Below, in pieces: positions 31,978-40,029 of a stretch of 43,119 bases of DNA (position 1 is the stretch's first letter; the number at the start of each line of letters is the position of its first letter). The translations under genes were made by a program, and so were the position numbers. The DNA is from an uncultured Bacteroidales bacterium. Lineage in GTDB: Bacteria > Bacteroidota > Bacteroidia > Bacteroidales > Bacteroidaceae. The DNA lies in NCBI GenBank assembly GCA_902760345.1, contig CACWFY010000023.1, forward strand, positions 1-43,119, read 5' to 3'. The notes beneath the pieces are model-generated. The model ran no database searches. It was given only the letters and a program-made list of their open reading frames with translations, and was not told the DNA's origin.

Positions 31978-34044
31978 CTATCCTACTTGACTTCCCGGCT
32001 TCACGTCCTTCGTGGTAGTTACCACGCTGAGGCTCTCGTCGAAGTCGACGGCCGAGAGAATCATGCCCTGGCTTTCGATACCCATCATCTTGCGAGGCTC
32101 GAAGTTGGCCACGAAGAGGATGCGCTTGCCAACGAGTACTGACGGGTCTTCGTAGAAGGCGGCAATACCGCTGAGGATGGTGCGGTCGGTGCCTGATCCG
32201 TCGTCGATGGTGAATTGCAACAGCTTCTTGCTCTTCGGCACGCGCTGGCAGTTCTTGATAAGACCTACACGGATGTCGAGTTTTTCGAAGTCGTCGAACG
32301 AAACGGTATCCTTGATGGGGGCAGCTTTGTACTGTGCGGCTTGGTTGGCCTTCTTGGTGGCCTCCAGCTTGTCAAGCTGCTTCTGGATGACGTCATCCTC
32401 GATCTTCTCGAACAGCAGGCTGGCCTCGCCCAGTTGGTGACCGGCCTTCAGCAGATCGGTGCTGCCCAGCTGGTCCCACTCGAAGGTATCCATAGCCAGC
32501 ATGTCGCGCAGCTTCTTGCTTGAGAACGGCAGGAACGGCTCGAAGGCAATGGCCAGATTGGCAGTCAGCTGCAAGCAGATGTTCAGAATGGTCTCGCAAC
32601 GCTTCTGGTCAGTCTTCCAAACCTTCCAAGGCTCACACTCGGTGATGTAGCGGTTGCCGATACGGGCCAGATTCATGGCCTCGAACTGAGCATCGCGGAA
32701 CTTAAACTGATCGAGCAGGGCTTCTACCTTCTGTTTCACATCCTTAAATTCCTCCAGTGCTTGACGGTCAACGTCAAGCAACTCACCACAGGCAGGCACT
32801 ACGCCGTCCCAGTATTTCTTGGTCAGTTGCAGGGCGCGGTTGACGAAGTTGCCGTAGACGGCTACGAGCTCATTGTTATTGCGATCCTGGAAGTCTTTCC
32901 AGGTGAAGTTGTTGTCCTTCGTTTCAGGAGCATTGGCGGTCAGCACATAGCGCAGCACGTCCTGCTTGCCAGGCATGTCCTCCAGGTATTCGTGCAACCA
33001 GACGGCCCAGTTGCGCGAGGTCGAAATCTTGTCATTCTCCAAGTTCAGGAACTCGTTAGAGGGCACGTTGTCGGGCATGATATATTTGCCGTGGGCCTTC
33101 ATCATCACAGGGAAGATGATACAGTGGAACACGATGTTGTCCTTACCGATGAAGTGTACCAGACGGGTATCCTCGTCCTGCCACCACTTTTCCCATGAAC
33201 CCCACTTCTCAGGCTCTTTTGCACACAGCTCTACCGTGTTTGATACGTAGCCGATAGGTGCGTCGAACCATACGTAGAGCACTTTTCCTTCGGCACCCTC
33301 GACGGGTACGGGGATACCCCAGTTCAGGTCACGCGTCATGGCACGGGGCTGCAGGTCCATCTCCAACCACGACTTGCACTGTCCGTAGACATTGGGGCGC
33401 CACTCCTTATGACCCTCGAGAATCCACTCCTTCAGCCACTCCTGATACTCGTTCAGGGGCAGATACCAGTTCTTGGTAGACTTCAGCACGGGCGTAGAAC
33501 CGCTGATGGTCGACTTGGGGTTGATGAGCTCCGTAGGACTCAGGTCGCGGCCGCACTTCTCACACTGGTCGCCATAGGCACCCTCAGCGTGGCAGTGGGG
33601 GCATTCGCCCGTCACGTAGCGGTCGGCCAGGAACTGCTTGGCTTCCTCGTCGTAGAGCTGCTCGGTAGTTTCCTCCACCAGCTTGCCTTCGTCGTAGAGT
33701 TTGCGGAACCACTCGGCGGCAAACTTGTGGTGGGTCTCCGAGGTGGTGCGGCTATAGATGTCGAACGAGATGCCAAACTCCTCGAACGAGTCTTTGATCA
33801 TCTTATGATAGCGGTCTACCACATCCTGCGGGGTGATACCCTCCTTGCGGGCACGCACCGTGATGGGCACACCGTGCTCGTCGGAGCCGCCAATGAACAT
33901 GACGTCTTCTTTCTTCAGTCTCAGATAACGCACATAGATGTCGGCAGGAACATATACGCCTGCCAGATGACCGATGTGTACACCGCCGTTTGCATAGGGC
34001 AAAGCCGACGTGACGGTTGTTCTCTTGAATTTCTTCTCTGCCAT
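31978..34044 (-). CDS. metG: Methionyl-tRNA synthetase
   Basis: A 688-residue class I synthetase. HIGH is at residues 23-26. The zinc knuckle [18 protein letters not shown] follows. The KMSKS loop is present as KISTS (residues 339-343). The C-terminal 110 residues form the EMAP-II-like tRNA-binding domain ([23 protein letters not shown]). The size matches MetRS with the appended domain. A terminator-like hairpin and tRNA-Lys lie just upstream on the same strand, leaving only about 20 bp for a promoter, and I find no -7 box there; read-through from the tRNA promoter is possible. Confidence 0.97.
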   Translation of the reverse strand: MAEKKFKRTTVTSALPYANGGVHIGHLAGVYVPADIYVRYLRLKKEDVMFIGGSDEHGVPITVRARKEGITPQDVVDRYHKMIKDSFEEFGISFDIYSRTTSETHHKFAAEWFRKLYDEGKLVEETTEQLYDEEAKQFLADRYVTGECPHCHAEGAYGDQCEKCGRDLSPTELINPKSTISGSTPVLKSTKNWYLPLNEYQEWLKEWILEGHKEWRPNVYGQCKSWLEMDLQPRAMTRDLNWGIPVPVEGAEGKVLYVWFDAPIGYVSNTVELCAKEPEKWGSWEKWWQDEDTRLVHFIGKDNIVFHCIIFPVMMKAHGKYIMPDNVPSNEFLNLENDKISTSRNWAVWLHEYLEDMPGKQDVLRYVLTANAPETKDNNFTWKDFQDRNNNELVAVYGNFVNRALQLTKKYWDGVVPACGELLDVDRQALEEFKDVKQKVEALLDQFKFRDAQFEAMNLARIGNRYITECEPWKVWKTDQKRCETILNICLQLTANLAIAFEPFLPFSSKKLRDMLAMDTFEWDQLGSTDLLKAGHQLGEASLLFEKIEDDVIQKQLDKLEATKKANQAAQYKAAPIKDTVSFDDFEKLDIRVGLIKNCQRVPKSKKLLQFTIDDGSGTDRTILSGIAAFYEDPSVLVGKRILFVANFEPRKMMGIESQGMILSAVDFDESLSVVTTTKDVKPGSQVG

Positions 34045-34065
34045 GATACTTTATGAATAAATAAA

Positions 34066-34086
34066 AGCGGGGCTGAAAACCCCGCT
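34066..34086 (-). terminator. Hairpin between tRNA-Lys and metG
   Basis: On the minus strand AGCGGGG, a 7-nt loop and CCCCGCT are followed by TTTATTTATT, a typical terminator form. It begins 3 bp after the tRNA and ends 21 bp before the metG ATG. Confidence 0.7.
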
Positions 34087-34089
34087 CTG

Positions 34090-34162
34090 TGACCCGCTTG
34101 GGGCTCGAACCCAAGACCCCAACATTAAAAGTGTTGTGCTCTACCAACTGAGCTAGCGGATC
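34090..34162 (-). tRNA. tRNA-Lys (anticodon TTT)
   Basis: A 73-nt tRNA. The acceptor arms GATCCGC and GCGGGTC pair (one G-U) with discriminator A; the D arm has GCTCAGTTGGTAGAGC. The anticodon stem CAACA/TGTTG holds loop CTTTTAA, giving anticodon TTT for Lys; the T arm has GGTTCGAGCC. CCA is not encoded. It has its own promoter (34187-34218). Confidence 0.96.
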
Positions 34163-34186
34163 GGCCTTTTTGCTGTAAAGCGGGTG

Positions 34187-34218
34187 CAAAGGTACTACAT
34201 TTTAGCGAAACGGCCAAA
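34187..34218 (-). promoter_or_regulatory. Promoter of tRNA-Lys
   Basis: On the minus strand TTTG (34215-34218) and TACCTTTGCAC (box 34187-34194) are 20 bp apart, about 25 bp before the mature tRNA 5' end. It lies between the tdk stop and the tRNA. Confidence 0.75.
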
Positions 34219-34234
34219 TTTTTACCGTGTTTTT

Positions 34235-34828
34235 TTATTTTTGACCTTCCTCCTCGGCCAGTGCTTTCTGGTAGCACTCCCTGCAGAGCGGCTCGTATTC
34301 CTGTGTTTCGCCCAGCAGCACGCGCTTGTCATTCTTAACGGTACGGTGGCTGACGTAGGCCAGCGAACCGCACTTCACGCAGATGGCATGTACCTTGGTG
34401 ACGTCGTCGGCAATGGCGCAGAGGGCAGGCATGGGGCCGAAGGGTACGCCGCGGAAGTCCATGTCGAGCCCGGCAATGATGACGCGCACGCCACGGTAGG
34501 CCAGTTCGTTGCAGACCTCTACCAGTCCTTCGTCGAAAAACTGTGCCTCGTCGATGCCCACGACGTCGATGTCGCTCGACAGCAACAGGATGCTGGCCGA
34601 CGAGTCGAGTGGGGTAGAGGGTATGGCGTTGTGGTCGTGGCTCACCACCTCTTCATCGCTATAGCGCGTGTCGATGGCGGGTTTGAAGATTTCCACCTTT
34701 TGCTTGGCAAACTGTGCACGACGCAGACGGCGTATCAGTTCTTCGGTCTTGCCCGAGAACATCGAGCCGCATACTACTTCTATTCTTCCTGGGCGGCGTG
34801 TCTCGCCCGATGCTGGATATGTAATCAT
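34235..34828 (-). CDS. tdk: Thymidine kinase (type II)
   Basis: A 197-residue salvage enzyme that phosphorylates thymidine. The P-loop [11 protein letters not shown] (Lys27), the Walker B-like [17 protein letters not shown] and a zinc site of two Cys pairs (CVKCG and CREC) are visible. I start at MITYPASGE at 34828. The frame is open 12 codons further upstream, but those codons cross the -7 box at 34834-34841. Only 5 bp separate that box from the ATG, so the mRNA is probably leaderless. Confidence 0.94.
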   Translation of the reverse strand: MITYPASGETRRPGRIEVVCGSMFSGKTEELIRRLRRAQFAKQKVEIFKPAIDTRYSDEEVVSHDHNAIPSTPLDSSASILLLSSDIDVVGIDEAQFFDEGLVEVCNELAYRGVRVIIAGLDMDFRGVPFGPMPALCAIADDVTKVHAICVKCGSLAYVSHRTVKNDKRVLLGETQEYEPLCRECYQKALAEEEGQK

Positions 34829-34833
34829 GGGGA

Positions 34834-34893
34834 CAAAATTACAAAATAATTTTGAATTATGCATTATAAATTATGAATTATTTATTATCTTTG
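34834..34893. promoter_or_regulatory. Divergent -7 boxes of tdk and rsmI
   Basis: The minus box TAATTTTG (34834-34841) ends 5 bp before the tdk ATG, and the plus box TATCTTTGCAC (34886-34893) ends 8 bp before the rsmI ATG. The 44 bp between them are AT-rich with repeated GAATTATG/AAATTATGAATTA words. Both transcripts should have leaders of only a few bases or none. Confidence 0.65.
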
Positions 34894-34901
34894 CACACGA
34901 T

Positions 34902-35573
34902 ATGGGCATATTATATATCGTTCCCACGCCTGTGGGTAACATGGAGGATATGACGTTGCGCGCCATCCGTATACTGAAGGAGGCCGATTTGGTGTTGGCC
35001 GAGGATACCCGTACGTCGAGCCATCTGCTGAAGCATTTCGACATTCAGCAGCACCTGTTATCACACCATAAGTTCAACGAGCACGGTACATCGGCATCGG
35101 TGGTTGACCGGCTGTTGGCTGGACAGACCGTTGCGCTCATCAGCGATGCTGGCACGCCAGGCATCAGTGACCCAGGGTTCTTTCTGGTACGCGAGGCTGT
35201 CAAGGCCGGCATTGAGGTGCAGACGCTCCCTGGCGCCACTGCTTTCGTGCCTGCTTTGGTCAGCAGTGGACTGCCGTGCGACCGCTTTTGCTTCGAGGGT
35301 TTCCTGCCGCAGAAGAAAGGCCGCCAGACGAAGCTGCAGTCGCTGGCCGATGAGGAACGTACGATGGTCTTCTATGAGTCGCCTTACCGCGTGCTGAAAA
35401 CCCTGCAGCAGTTTGCCGAGGTGTTCGGTCCCGACCGTCAGGTGAGTGCCTGCCGTGAAATCTCCAAGATCCATGAGGAGAGCGTGCGCGGTACGCTACA
35501 GGAGGTCATCGCCCACTTCCAGGCCCATGAGCCCCGTGGCGAGTTCGTGCTCGTCGTGGCGGGGAAGTCTTAA
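34902..35573 (+). CDS. rsmI: 16S rRNA 2'-O-methyltransferase RsmI
   Basis: A 223-residue SAM-dependent methyltransferase of the tetrapyrrole-methylase fold that modifies C1402 in 16S rRNA. The opening ILYIVPTPVGNMEDMTLRAI, AEDTRTS, SDAGTPGISDPG and GFLPQKKGRQTKL are family hallmarks. It is shorter than the E. coli protein, whose C-terminal extension is missing. I start at the ATG at 34902; the frame is open upstream only through the tdk region. A repeat-rich spacer of 68 bp links it to the lipoprotein gene. Confidence 0.92.
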   Translation: MGILYIVPTPVGNMEDMTLRAIRILKEADLVLAEDTRTSSHLLKHFDIQQHLLSHHKFNEHGTSASVVDRLLAGQTVALISDAGTPGISDPGFFLVREAVKAGIEVQTLPGATAFVPALVSSGLPCDRFCFEGFLPQKKGRQTKLQSLADEERTMVFYESPYRVLKTLQQFAEVFGPDRQVSACREISKIHEESVRGTLQEVIAHFQAHEPRGEFVLVVAGKS

Positions 35574-35583
35574 CCCCGAGCCG

Positions 35584-35640
35584 TCGAAACCTCGAAACCT
35601 CGAAACTTCGAAACATCGAAAAACAACGAAACATCGAAAA
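35584..35640. repeat. TCGAAACC-type 8-bp repeats before the lipoprotein gene
   Basis: Units read TCGAAACC, TCGAAACC, TCGAAACT, TCGAAACA, then TCGAAAAACAA, CGAAACA, TCGAAAAA, ending at the ATG at 35642. They are related in sequence to the spacer before ricT. Confidence 0.8.
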
Positions 35641-35641
35641 A

Positions 35642-36496
35642 ATGAAAAAGATAATATTTGCAGCCTTTTGCCTCTTGGCACTGACAGCCTGTCGTCAAGA
35701 CAAGGCACGTGACATACAACAGGAAGCCATGCGTCATCAGCGTGACTCGTTAGACCGCATTATTGCGCAGAAAGACAACGAGATCAACGATATGATGACC
35801 ACCATGAATGACATCGTTGAAGGCTTCCGAGCCATCAATGAGGCCGAACAGCGCGTCACCATCGTCTCGTCTGGTGAGGGAGCCTCTACCACGGAGCGCA
35901 TCCGCGAGAATATGCAGTTCATTTCTGAGACCATGCAGCAGAACCGCGAGCTCATCAACAAGTTGCGCACCCAGCTGCGCCAAAGTTCGGTGAAGAGCGA
36001 CCAGTTGCGCCGTACGTTGGATAATCTGACGCGCCAGATGGAAGAGAAAGATGCACAGATACGTCAGCTGCAAGCCGATCTGGAATCTAAGGATGTACAG
36101 ATTGGCGAGTTGAATACGCAGGTCAGCGACCTCTCTGCCAATGTCAGCAACTTACGCGAAGAGACGGTGCAGAAGTCACAGACCATTTCCTCACAAGACA
36201 AGCAACTCAATACCGCATGGTTCGTCTATGGCACCAAGTCAGAACTGAAGGCCCAGCATATCATCGAGGATGGTAAGGTGCTCCGTTCCAATTTCAACCG
36301 CGACTATTTCACGAAGATTGATATCCGTGTTGATAAGGAGATACGCCTCTACAGTCGTTCTGCCAAAATACTGACAGCCCATCCCGCCTCCAGCTATGAA
36401 CTGCAGCAAGATGCCAACCGCCAGTACATTCTTCGCATTACCAATCCCCAGCTTTTCTGGTCGACCAGCAAATATCTGGTGGTGATGGTTAAATAA
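35642..36496 (+). CDS. Coiled-coil lipoprotein, possibly Cbp1-like
   Basis: A 284-residue lipoprotein: MKKIIFAAFCLLALTAC ends in the lipobox LTAC. Residues about 20-190 are charged heptad sequence (LRRTLDNLTRQMEEKDAQIRQLQADLESKDVQIGEL split across the coil) predicted to be a long coiled coil. A compact C-terminal domain of about 90 residues (LNTAWFVYGTKSELKAQ to SKYLVVMVK) follows. From memory this layout and the C-terminal domain fit the Bacteroidota family named after the collagen-binding protein Cbp1 of B. fragilis. I hold that loosely; an envelope-spanning structural role is equally possible. No promoter is seen, so it is probably co-transcribed with rsmI. Confidence 0.6.
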   Translation: MKKIIFAAFCLLALTACRQDKARDIQQEAMRHQRDSLDRIIAQKDNEINDMMTTMNDIVEGFRAINEAEQRVTIVSSGEGASTTERIRENMQFISETMQQNRELINKLRTQLRQSSVKSDQLRRTLDNLTRQMEEKDAQIRQLQADLESKDVQIGELNTQVSDLSANVSNLREETVQKSQTISSQDKQLNTAWFVYGTKSELKAQHIIEDGKVLRSNFNRDYFTKIDIRVDKEIRLYSRSAKILTAHPASSYELQQDANRQYILRITNPQLFWSTSKYLVVMVK

Positions 36497-36504
36497 CCGC
36501 GCAG

Positions 36505-36553
36505 TTTGAAGCCATAAACAGCCTTTTTTGCTTCAAATTGGAAGAAAAAAGGC
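36505..36553. terminator. Two competing hairpins after the lipoprotein gene
   Basis: TTTGAAGC (36505-36512) can pair with GCTTCAAA (36530-36537), or the stretch 36521-36534 can pair with 36541-36553 in a 13-bp stem with one bulged C. They share bases, so only one can form. The second has A- and T-runs and is the likelier terminator. Confidence 0.55.
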
Positions 36554-36601
36554 CTCAAAAGTTAAAAATGGGCACTAAAACGTGTCTTTTTTTAATTAAA
36601 A

Positions 36602-36633
36602 TTTGCATAATAATTTATAAAGTATTATCTTTG
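36602..36633 (+). promoter_or_regulatory. Promoter of the SusC/SusD locus
   Basis: TTTG (36602-36605) and TATCTTTGCAC (box 36626-36633) are exactly 20 bp apart. The leader to the SusC ATG is about 105 nt, the longest in this window. It contains a small hairpin (AAGGT/ACCTT near 36677-36692) and two CGCGCGAG words (36650-36657, 36703-36710) that can pair around it. Confidence 0.78.
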
Positions 36634-36741
36634 CACGTTGGTTAAGATGCGCGCGAGTGCACCTGTGTCGCCTATAAAGGTGGGTATACCTTATTATATA
36701 TACGCGCGAGAATTGAATAATACACAAATAAGAGAATATCT

Positions 36742-39700
36742 ATGAAAAAAAGACTAACGATGTTTCTTACCTGTCTGTTGCTGACCACGGCTGTTGCTTT
36801 GGCCCAGAACAAGATTACAGGTACCGTCTTTGAAGACAGCGGTGAGCCCTGTATTGGTGCCACTGTGATGATTCAAGGCAGCAAGCAGGGAACAAAGACC
36901 GACATTGACGGACATTTTACAATTAGTGTGCCCGAAGGAAAGAAGCTTGTGATAAGCTATGTCGGTATGGTTCCCCAAACCGTGAAGGCCAAGAATGGCA
37001 TGAAAGTCACACTACAGGCAGATGCCACTCAGTTGCAAGAGGTGGTAGCCGTTGGTATGATGAAGCAGGACAAACGCTTATTTACTGGTGCTTCCACAAA
37101 AATTGATGCTGAGAAGGCAAAATTGGCTGGTATGGCCGATGTCAGCCGCTCGCTGGAAGGCCGTGTGGCTGGTGTGCAGGTAACCAATGTTAGTGGAACG
37201 TTTGGCGCTTCGCCGAAAATCCGCGTCCGTGGTGCGACCTCTATCTATGGTAACTCAAAGCCTCTATGGGTGATTGATGGCGTGATATACGAAGATAATG
37301 TCGATGTGTCAGCCGACGAGTTGGCCTCAGGTGATGCCAAGACGCTGATTTCCAGTGCAGTTGCCGGTTTGAACTCCGATGATATTGAGTCCTTCACTGT
37401 GCTGAAGGATGGTTCGGCAACCTCTATCTATGGTGCCCGCGCTATGGCTGGTGTGATTGTTATTACTACCAAGAAAGGTGGCAAGGGCCGTGCATCCGTG
37501 AATTATACGGGTGAGTTTACCACTCGCTTGAAACCCAGTTATCGCGACTACAACATCATGAACTCGCAAGAGATTATGGGTGTTTATAAGGAGATGGCTG
37601 ACAAGGGTTGGCTGTCGTTGGAAAACCTGGTAAACTCTTCGGATACAGGTATCTATGGCTACATGTACCAGCAGTTGCGTAAGTATGATCCGACAACTGG
37701 TACTTTTGGCTTGGAAAATACGGAGGCTGCTCGCAATCGTTACTTGCAGGATGCAGAATTCCGTAATACCGACTGGTTCGATTTGTTGTTCTCAAGCAGC
37801 ATCCAGCAGAACCACTCCGTCAGTATCTCCGGAGGAACAGACCGTTCTCAGAGCTACTTTTCTATGTCTTTGATGAACGATCCTGGACAGTACGTAAGTG
37901 CTTCAAAAGTGCGTCGTTATACTTTCAACGGTAATACTTCCTATGATATTCTGAAAAACTTAACGGCTAAGTTGGCTGCACAGGGTAGCTACCGTGATCA
38001 GGAGGCTCCTGGTTCATTGAATCAAAGTGTTGACGTGGTAACTGGTGAGGTTAAGCGCGACTTTGATATCAACCCATTCAGTTTTGCAATGAATACCAGC
38101 CGCTGTCTGGATCCCAATATAAGCTACACACGCTTCTATTCTCCGTTCAACATCTTCAACGAACTTCAGAACAACTATAATGATATCAACGTGTATGAGT
38201 TGATGTTCCGTGCTGAGTTGGAATACAAGCCCATCAAGGGTGTGACACTGACAGGACTGATTTCTACACGTTTGTCGAAAACCACTCGTCAGCACAACGT
38301 GATGGACAATTCTAACCAGGCCAATGCCTATCGTGCAGGAACGGATGCTCAGGATGATAATTCGACCGTTCGTTATAGCAACCCTTTGCTATATACCGAT
38401 CCTGACAACGAATTAGCTATTCCTGAGTCAGTGTTGCCACAGGGTGGTATCAAGTATCAATATGATGACAAGATGCGATCAAACAACTACCGTTTCATGG
38501 CTGAGTATCGTGACGTTTATAATGAGAAACATGTTGTTAATGTTCTGTTAGGTTCTGAATTGTCGACGGTACGCCGAACCTCTACCACATGGACTGGTTG
38601 GGGTTACCAGTATAACAATGGTGGCATCGTTTACACCCCATACCTTTGGCTGAAGCAGCGTAACGAGGAGAATACTGACTACTTTAGTGAAAAGTTCACT
38701 CAGACTAATACGCTGGCCTACTACGCTCAGGGTGTGTACAGCTATGACCAGCGCTACACCATTAATGGTACGTTCCGCTACGAGGGTACCAACCGATTGG
38801 GAAAGAGTCGTTCCAGCCGCTGGTTACCGACGTGGAATATTTCTGGAAGCTGGGATGCCTACAACGAGAAATTCTTGGAGCGTGCGCAATCTTGGCTTTC
38901 TGGCTTGAAATTCCGTTTGAGCTATTCACTGACTGCTGATACGGGCCCATCTTATGTGACCAACGCTATGGCCATTTATAAGACGAAGAATACATGGCGC
39001 CCATTTACCTCTGCTGCTGAATCGCAGATATACATCTCTGATATTGCCAATACCGAACTGACATACGAAAAGAAACACGAGTTTAATGTCGGTGTTGATT
39101 TAGGTTTCCTGCGCGACCGTATCGCAATTACTTTCGATGCTTACTGGCGCAACAACTATGACCTGATTGGTGCAGTGTTTACTCAAGGTGCCGGTGGTCA
39201 GATTCAGAAGATGGCCAACGTGGCCGACATGAAGTCGCATGGTCTTGAACTGGGCCTTTCTACCGTTAACATTCAGAACAGCAGGTTCAAGTGGACTTCT
39301 GACTTTGTCTATTCTTTGGCAAAGAACGAGATTACTACGCTGGAGACATCAAGTCGTGCCGTAGATCTTGTTAGCGGTCAGGGCTATGCTCTTGAGGGCT
39401 ATCCTGTGCGTTCTATCTTTAGTTATAAGTTTGGTGGGCTTAATAGCGAGGGTCTGCCTCAGGTCTATAACGAAAAGGGCGAACTGACAGTAGGTGATGT
39501 TAACTTCCAGGAAACCTCTAATCTGACTGATTTCTTGCAGTACGAAGGTCCGTCGGACCCCACTTGGTATGGTTCGCTGAACAACGGATTCTCTTATAAC
39601 GATCCGAAGATTGGTAAGTTTGCCCTCGATGTGTTTATAACCTACAGTGGAGGTAATAAGGTTCGTCTCGATCCGTCGTTCTCTTACTCGTACAGTGACT

Positions 39701-39783
39701 TGTCTGCACTGCCACGCGAGTTTAAGAATCGTTGGATGGTTGCTGGTGACGAAGCTGTGACTAACATTCGTTGCCAAGGGTGA
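36742..39783 (+). CDS. SusC-type TonB-dependent transporter, main part (frame broken before its end)
   Basis: A 1013-codon frame for a SusC/RagA outer-membrane transporter. Order: signal peptide (about 1-21, ending VALAQ), a carboxypeptidase-regulatory-like domain (ITGTVFEDSGEPCIGATVMIQG), the link LQEVVAVGM, the plug domain (VSRSLEGRVAGVQVT, IRVRGATSIYGNSKPLWVIDGV, TVLKDGSATSIYGARAMAGVIVITTKKG) and most of the barrel. It ends at a TGA shortly after FKNRWMVAGDEAVTNI, where family members continue for roughly 100 residues. The missing barrel end is found in another frame downstream, so the gene is interrupted. SusD and a zinc metallohydrolase lipoprotein follow. Confidence 0.9.
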   Translation: MKKRLTMFLTCLLLTTAVALAQNKITGTVFEDSGEPCIGATVMIQGSKQGTKTDIDGHFTISVPEGKKLVISYVGMVPQTVKAKNGMKVTLQADATQLQEVVAVGMMKQDKRLFTGASTKIDAEKAKLAGMADVSRSLEGRVAGVQVTNVSGTFGASPKIRVRGATSIYGNSKPLWVIDGVIYEDNVDVSADELASGDAKTLISSAVAGLNSDDIESFTVLKDGSATSIYGARAMAGVIVITTKKGGKGRASVNYTGEFTTRLKPSYRDYNIMNSQEIMGVYKEMADKGWLSLENLVNSSDTGIYGYMYQQLRKYDPTTGTFGLENTEAARNRYLQDAEFRNTDWFDLLFSSSIQQNHSVSISGGTDRSQSYFSMSLMNDPGQYVSASKVRRYTFNGNTSYDILKNLTAKLAAQGSYRDQEAPGSLNQSVDVVTGEVKRDFDINPFSFAMNTSRCLDPNISYTRFYSPFNIFNELQNNYNDINVYELMFRAELEYKPIKGVTLTGLISTRLSKTTRQHNVMDNSNQANAYRAGTDAQDDNSTVRYSNPLLYTDPDNELAIPESVLPQGGIKYQYDDKMRSNNYRFMAEYRDVYNEKHVVNVLLGSELSTVRRTSTTWTGWGYQYNNGGIVYTPYLWLKQRNEENTDYFSEKFTQTNTLAYYAQGVYSYDQRYTINGTFRYEGTNRLGKSRSSRWLPTWNISGSWDAYNEKFLERAQSWLSGLKFRLSYSLTADTGPSYVTNAMAIYKTKNTWRPFTSAAESQIYISDIANTELTYEKKHEFNVGVDLGFLRDRIAITFDAYWRNNYDLIGAVFTQGAGGQIQKMANVADMKSHGLELGLSTVNIQNSRFKWTSDFVYSLAKNEITTLETSSRAVDLVSGQGYALEGYPVRSIFSYKFGGLNSEGLPQVYNEKGELTVGDVNFQETSNLTDFLQYEGPSDPTWYGSLNNGFSYNDPKIGKFALDVFITYSGGNKVRLDPSFSYSYSDLSALPREFKNRWMVAGDEAVTNIRCQG

Positions 39784-40009
39784 CTTCATTCGCTTGAAAG
39801 AAATTTCGTTTACTTATACTTTCCCGCAGAACCTACTTAAGAAGACGGGACTGCTGAACACAGCCTCTATCAAGCTTTCTGCCACCAATCTCTGTCTGCT
39901 TTATGCTGATAAGAAACTGAACGGTCAGGATCCTGAGTTCATCAATTCTGGTGGTGTAGCATCGCCTATTACCAAACAGTTGACTGCTACTGTACGATTG
40001 GGATTCTAA
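39770..40009 (+). pseudogene. C-terminal barrel fragment of the same SusC gene, out of frame
   Basis: In the second frame the sequence reads VAKGDFIRLKEISFTYTFPQ and goes on to TKQLTATVRLGF, ending in Phe as a barrel C-terminus should. It is the normal end of SusC and directly follows the frame that stops at 39783. From memory, about 30 residues lie in relatives between TNIP and RVAKGDF. Here they are absent, so the break is a deletion with a frameshift near 39769 rather than a one-base slip. An ATG-like codon (TTG at 39794) makes independent use of this piece unlikely. Confidence 0.85.
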
Positions 40010-40029
40010 ATAATGGACAATTGATAATT

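Noticed and set aside
39794-40009. Separate small protein of 71 residues
   Set aside because: Its sequence is the ordinary C-terminal barrel end of SusC, so it is a fragment of the broken upstream gene.
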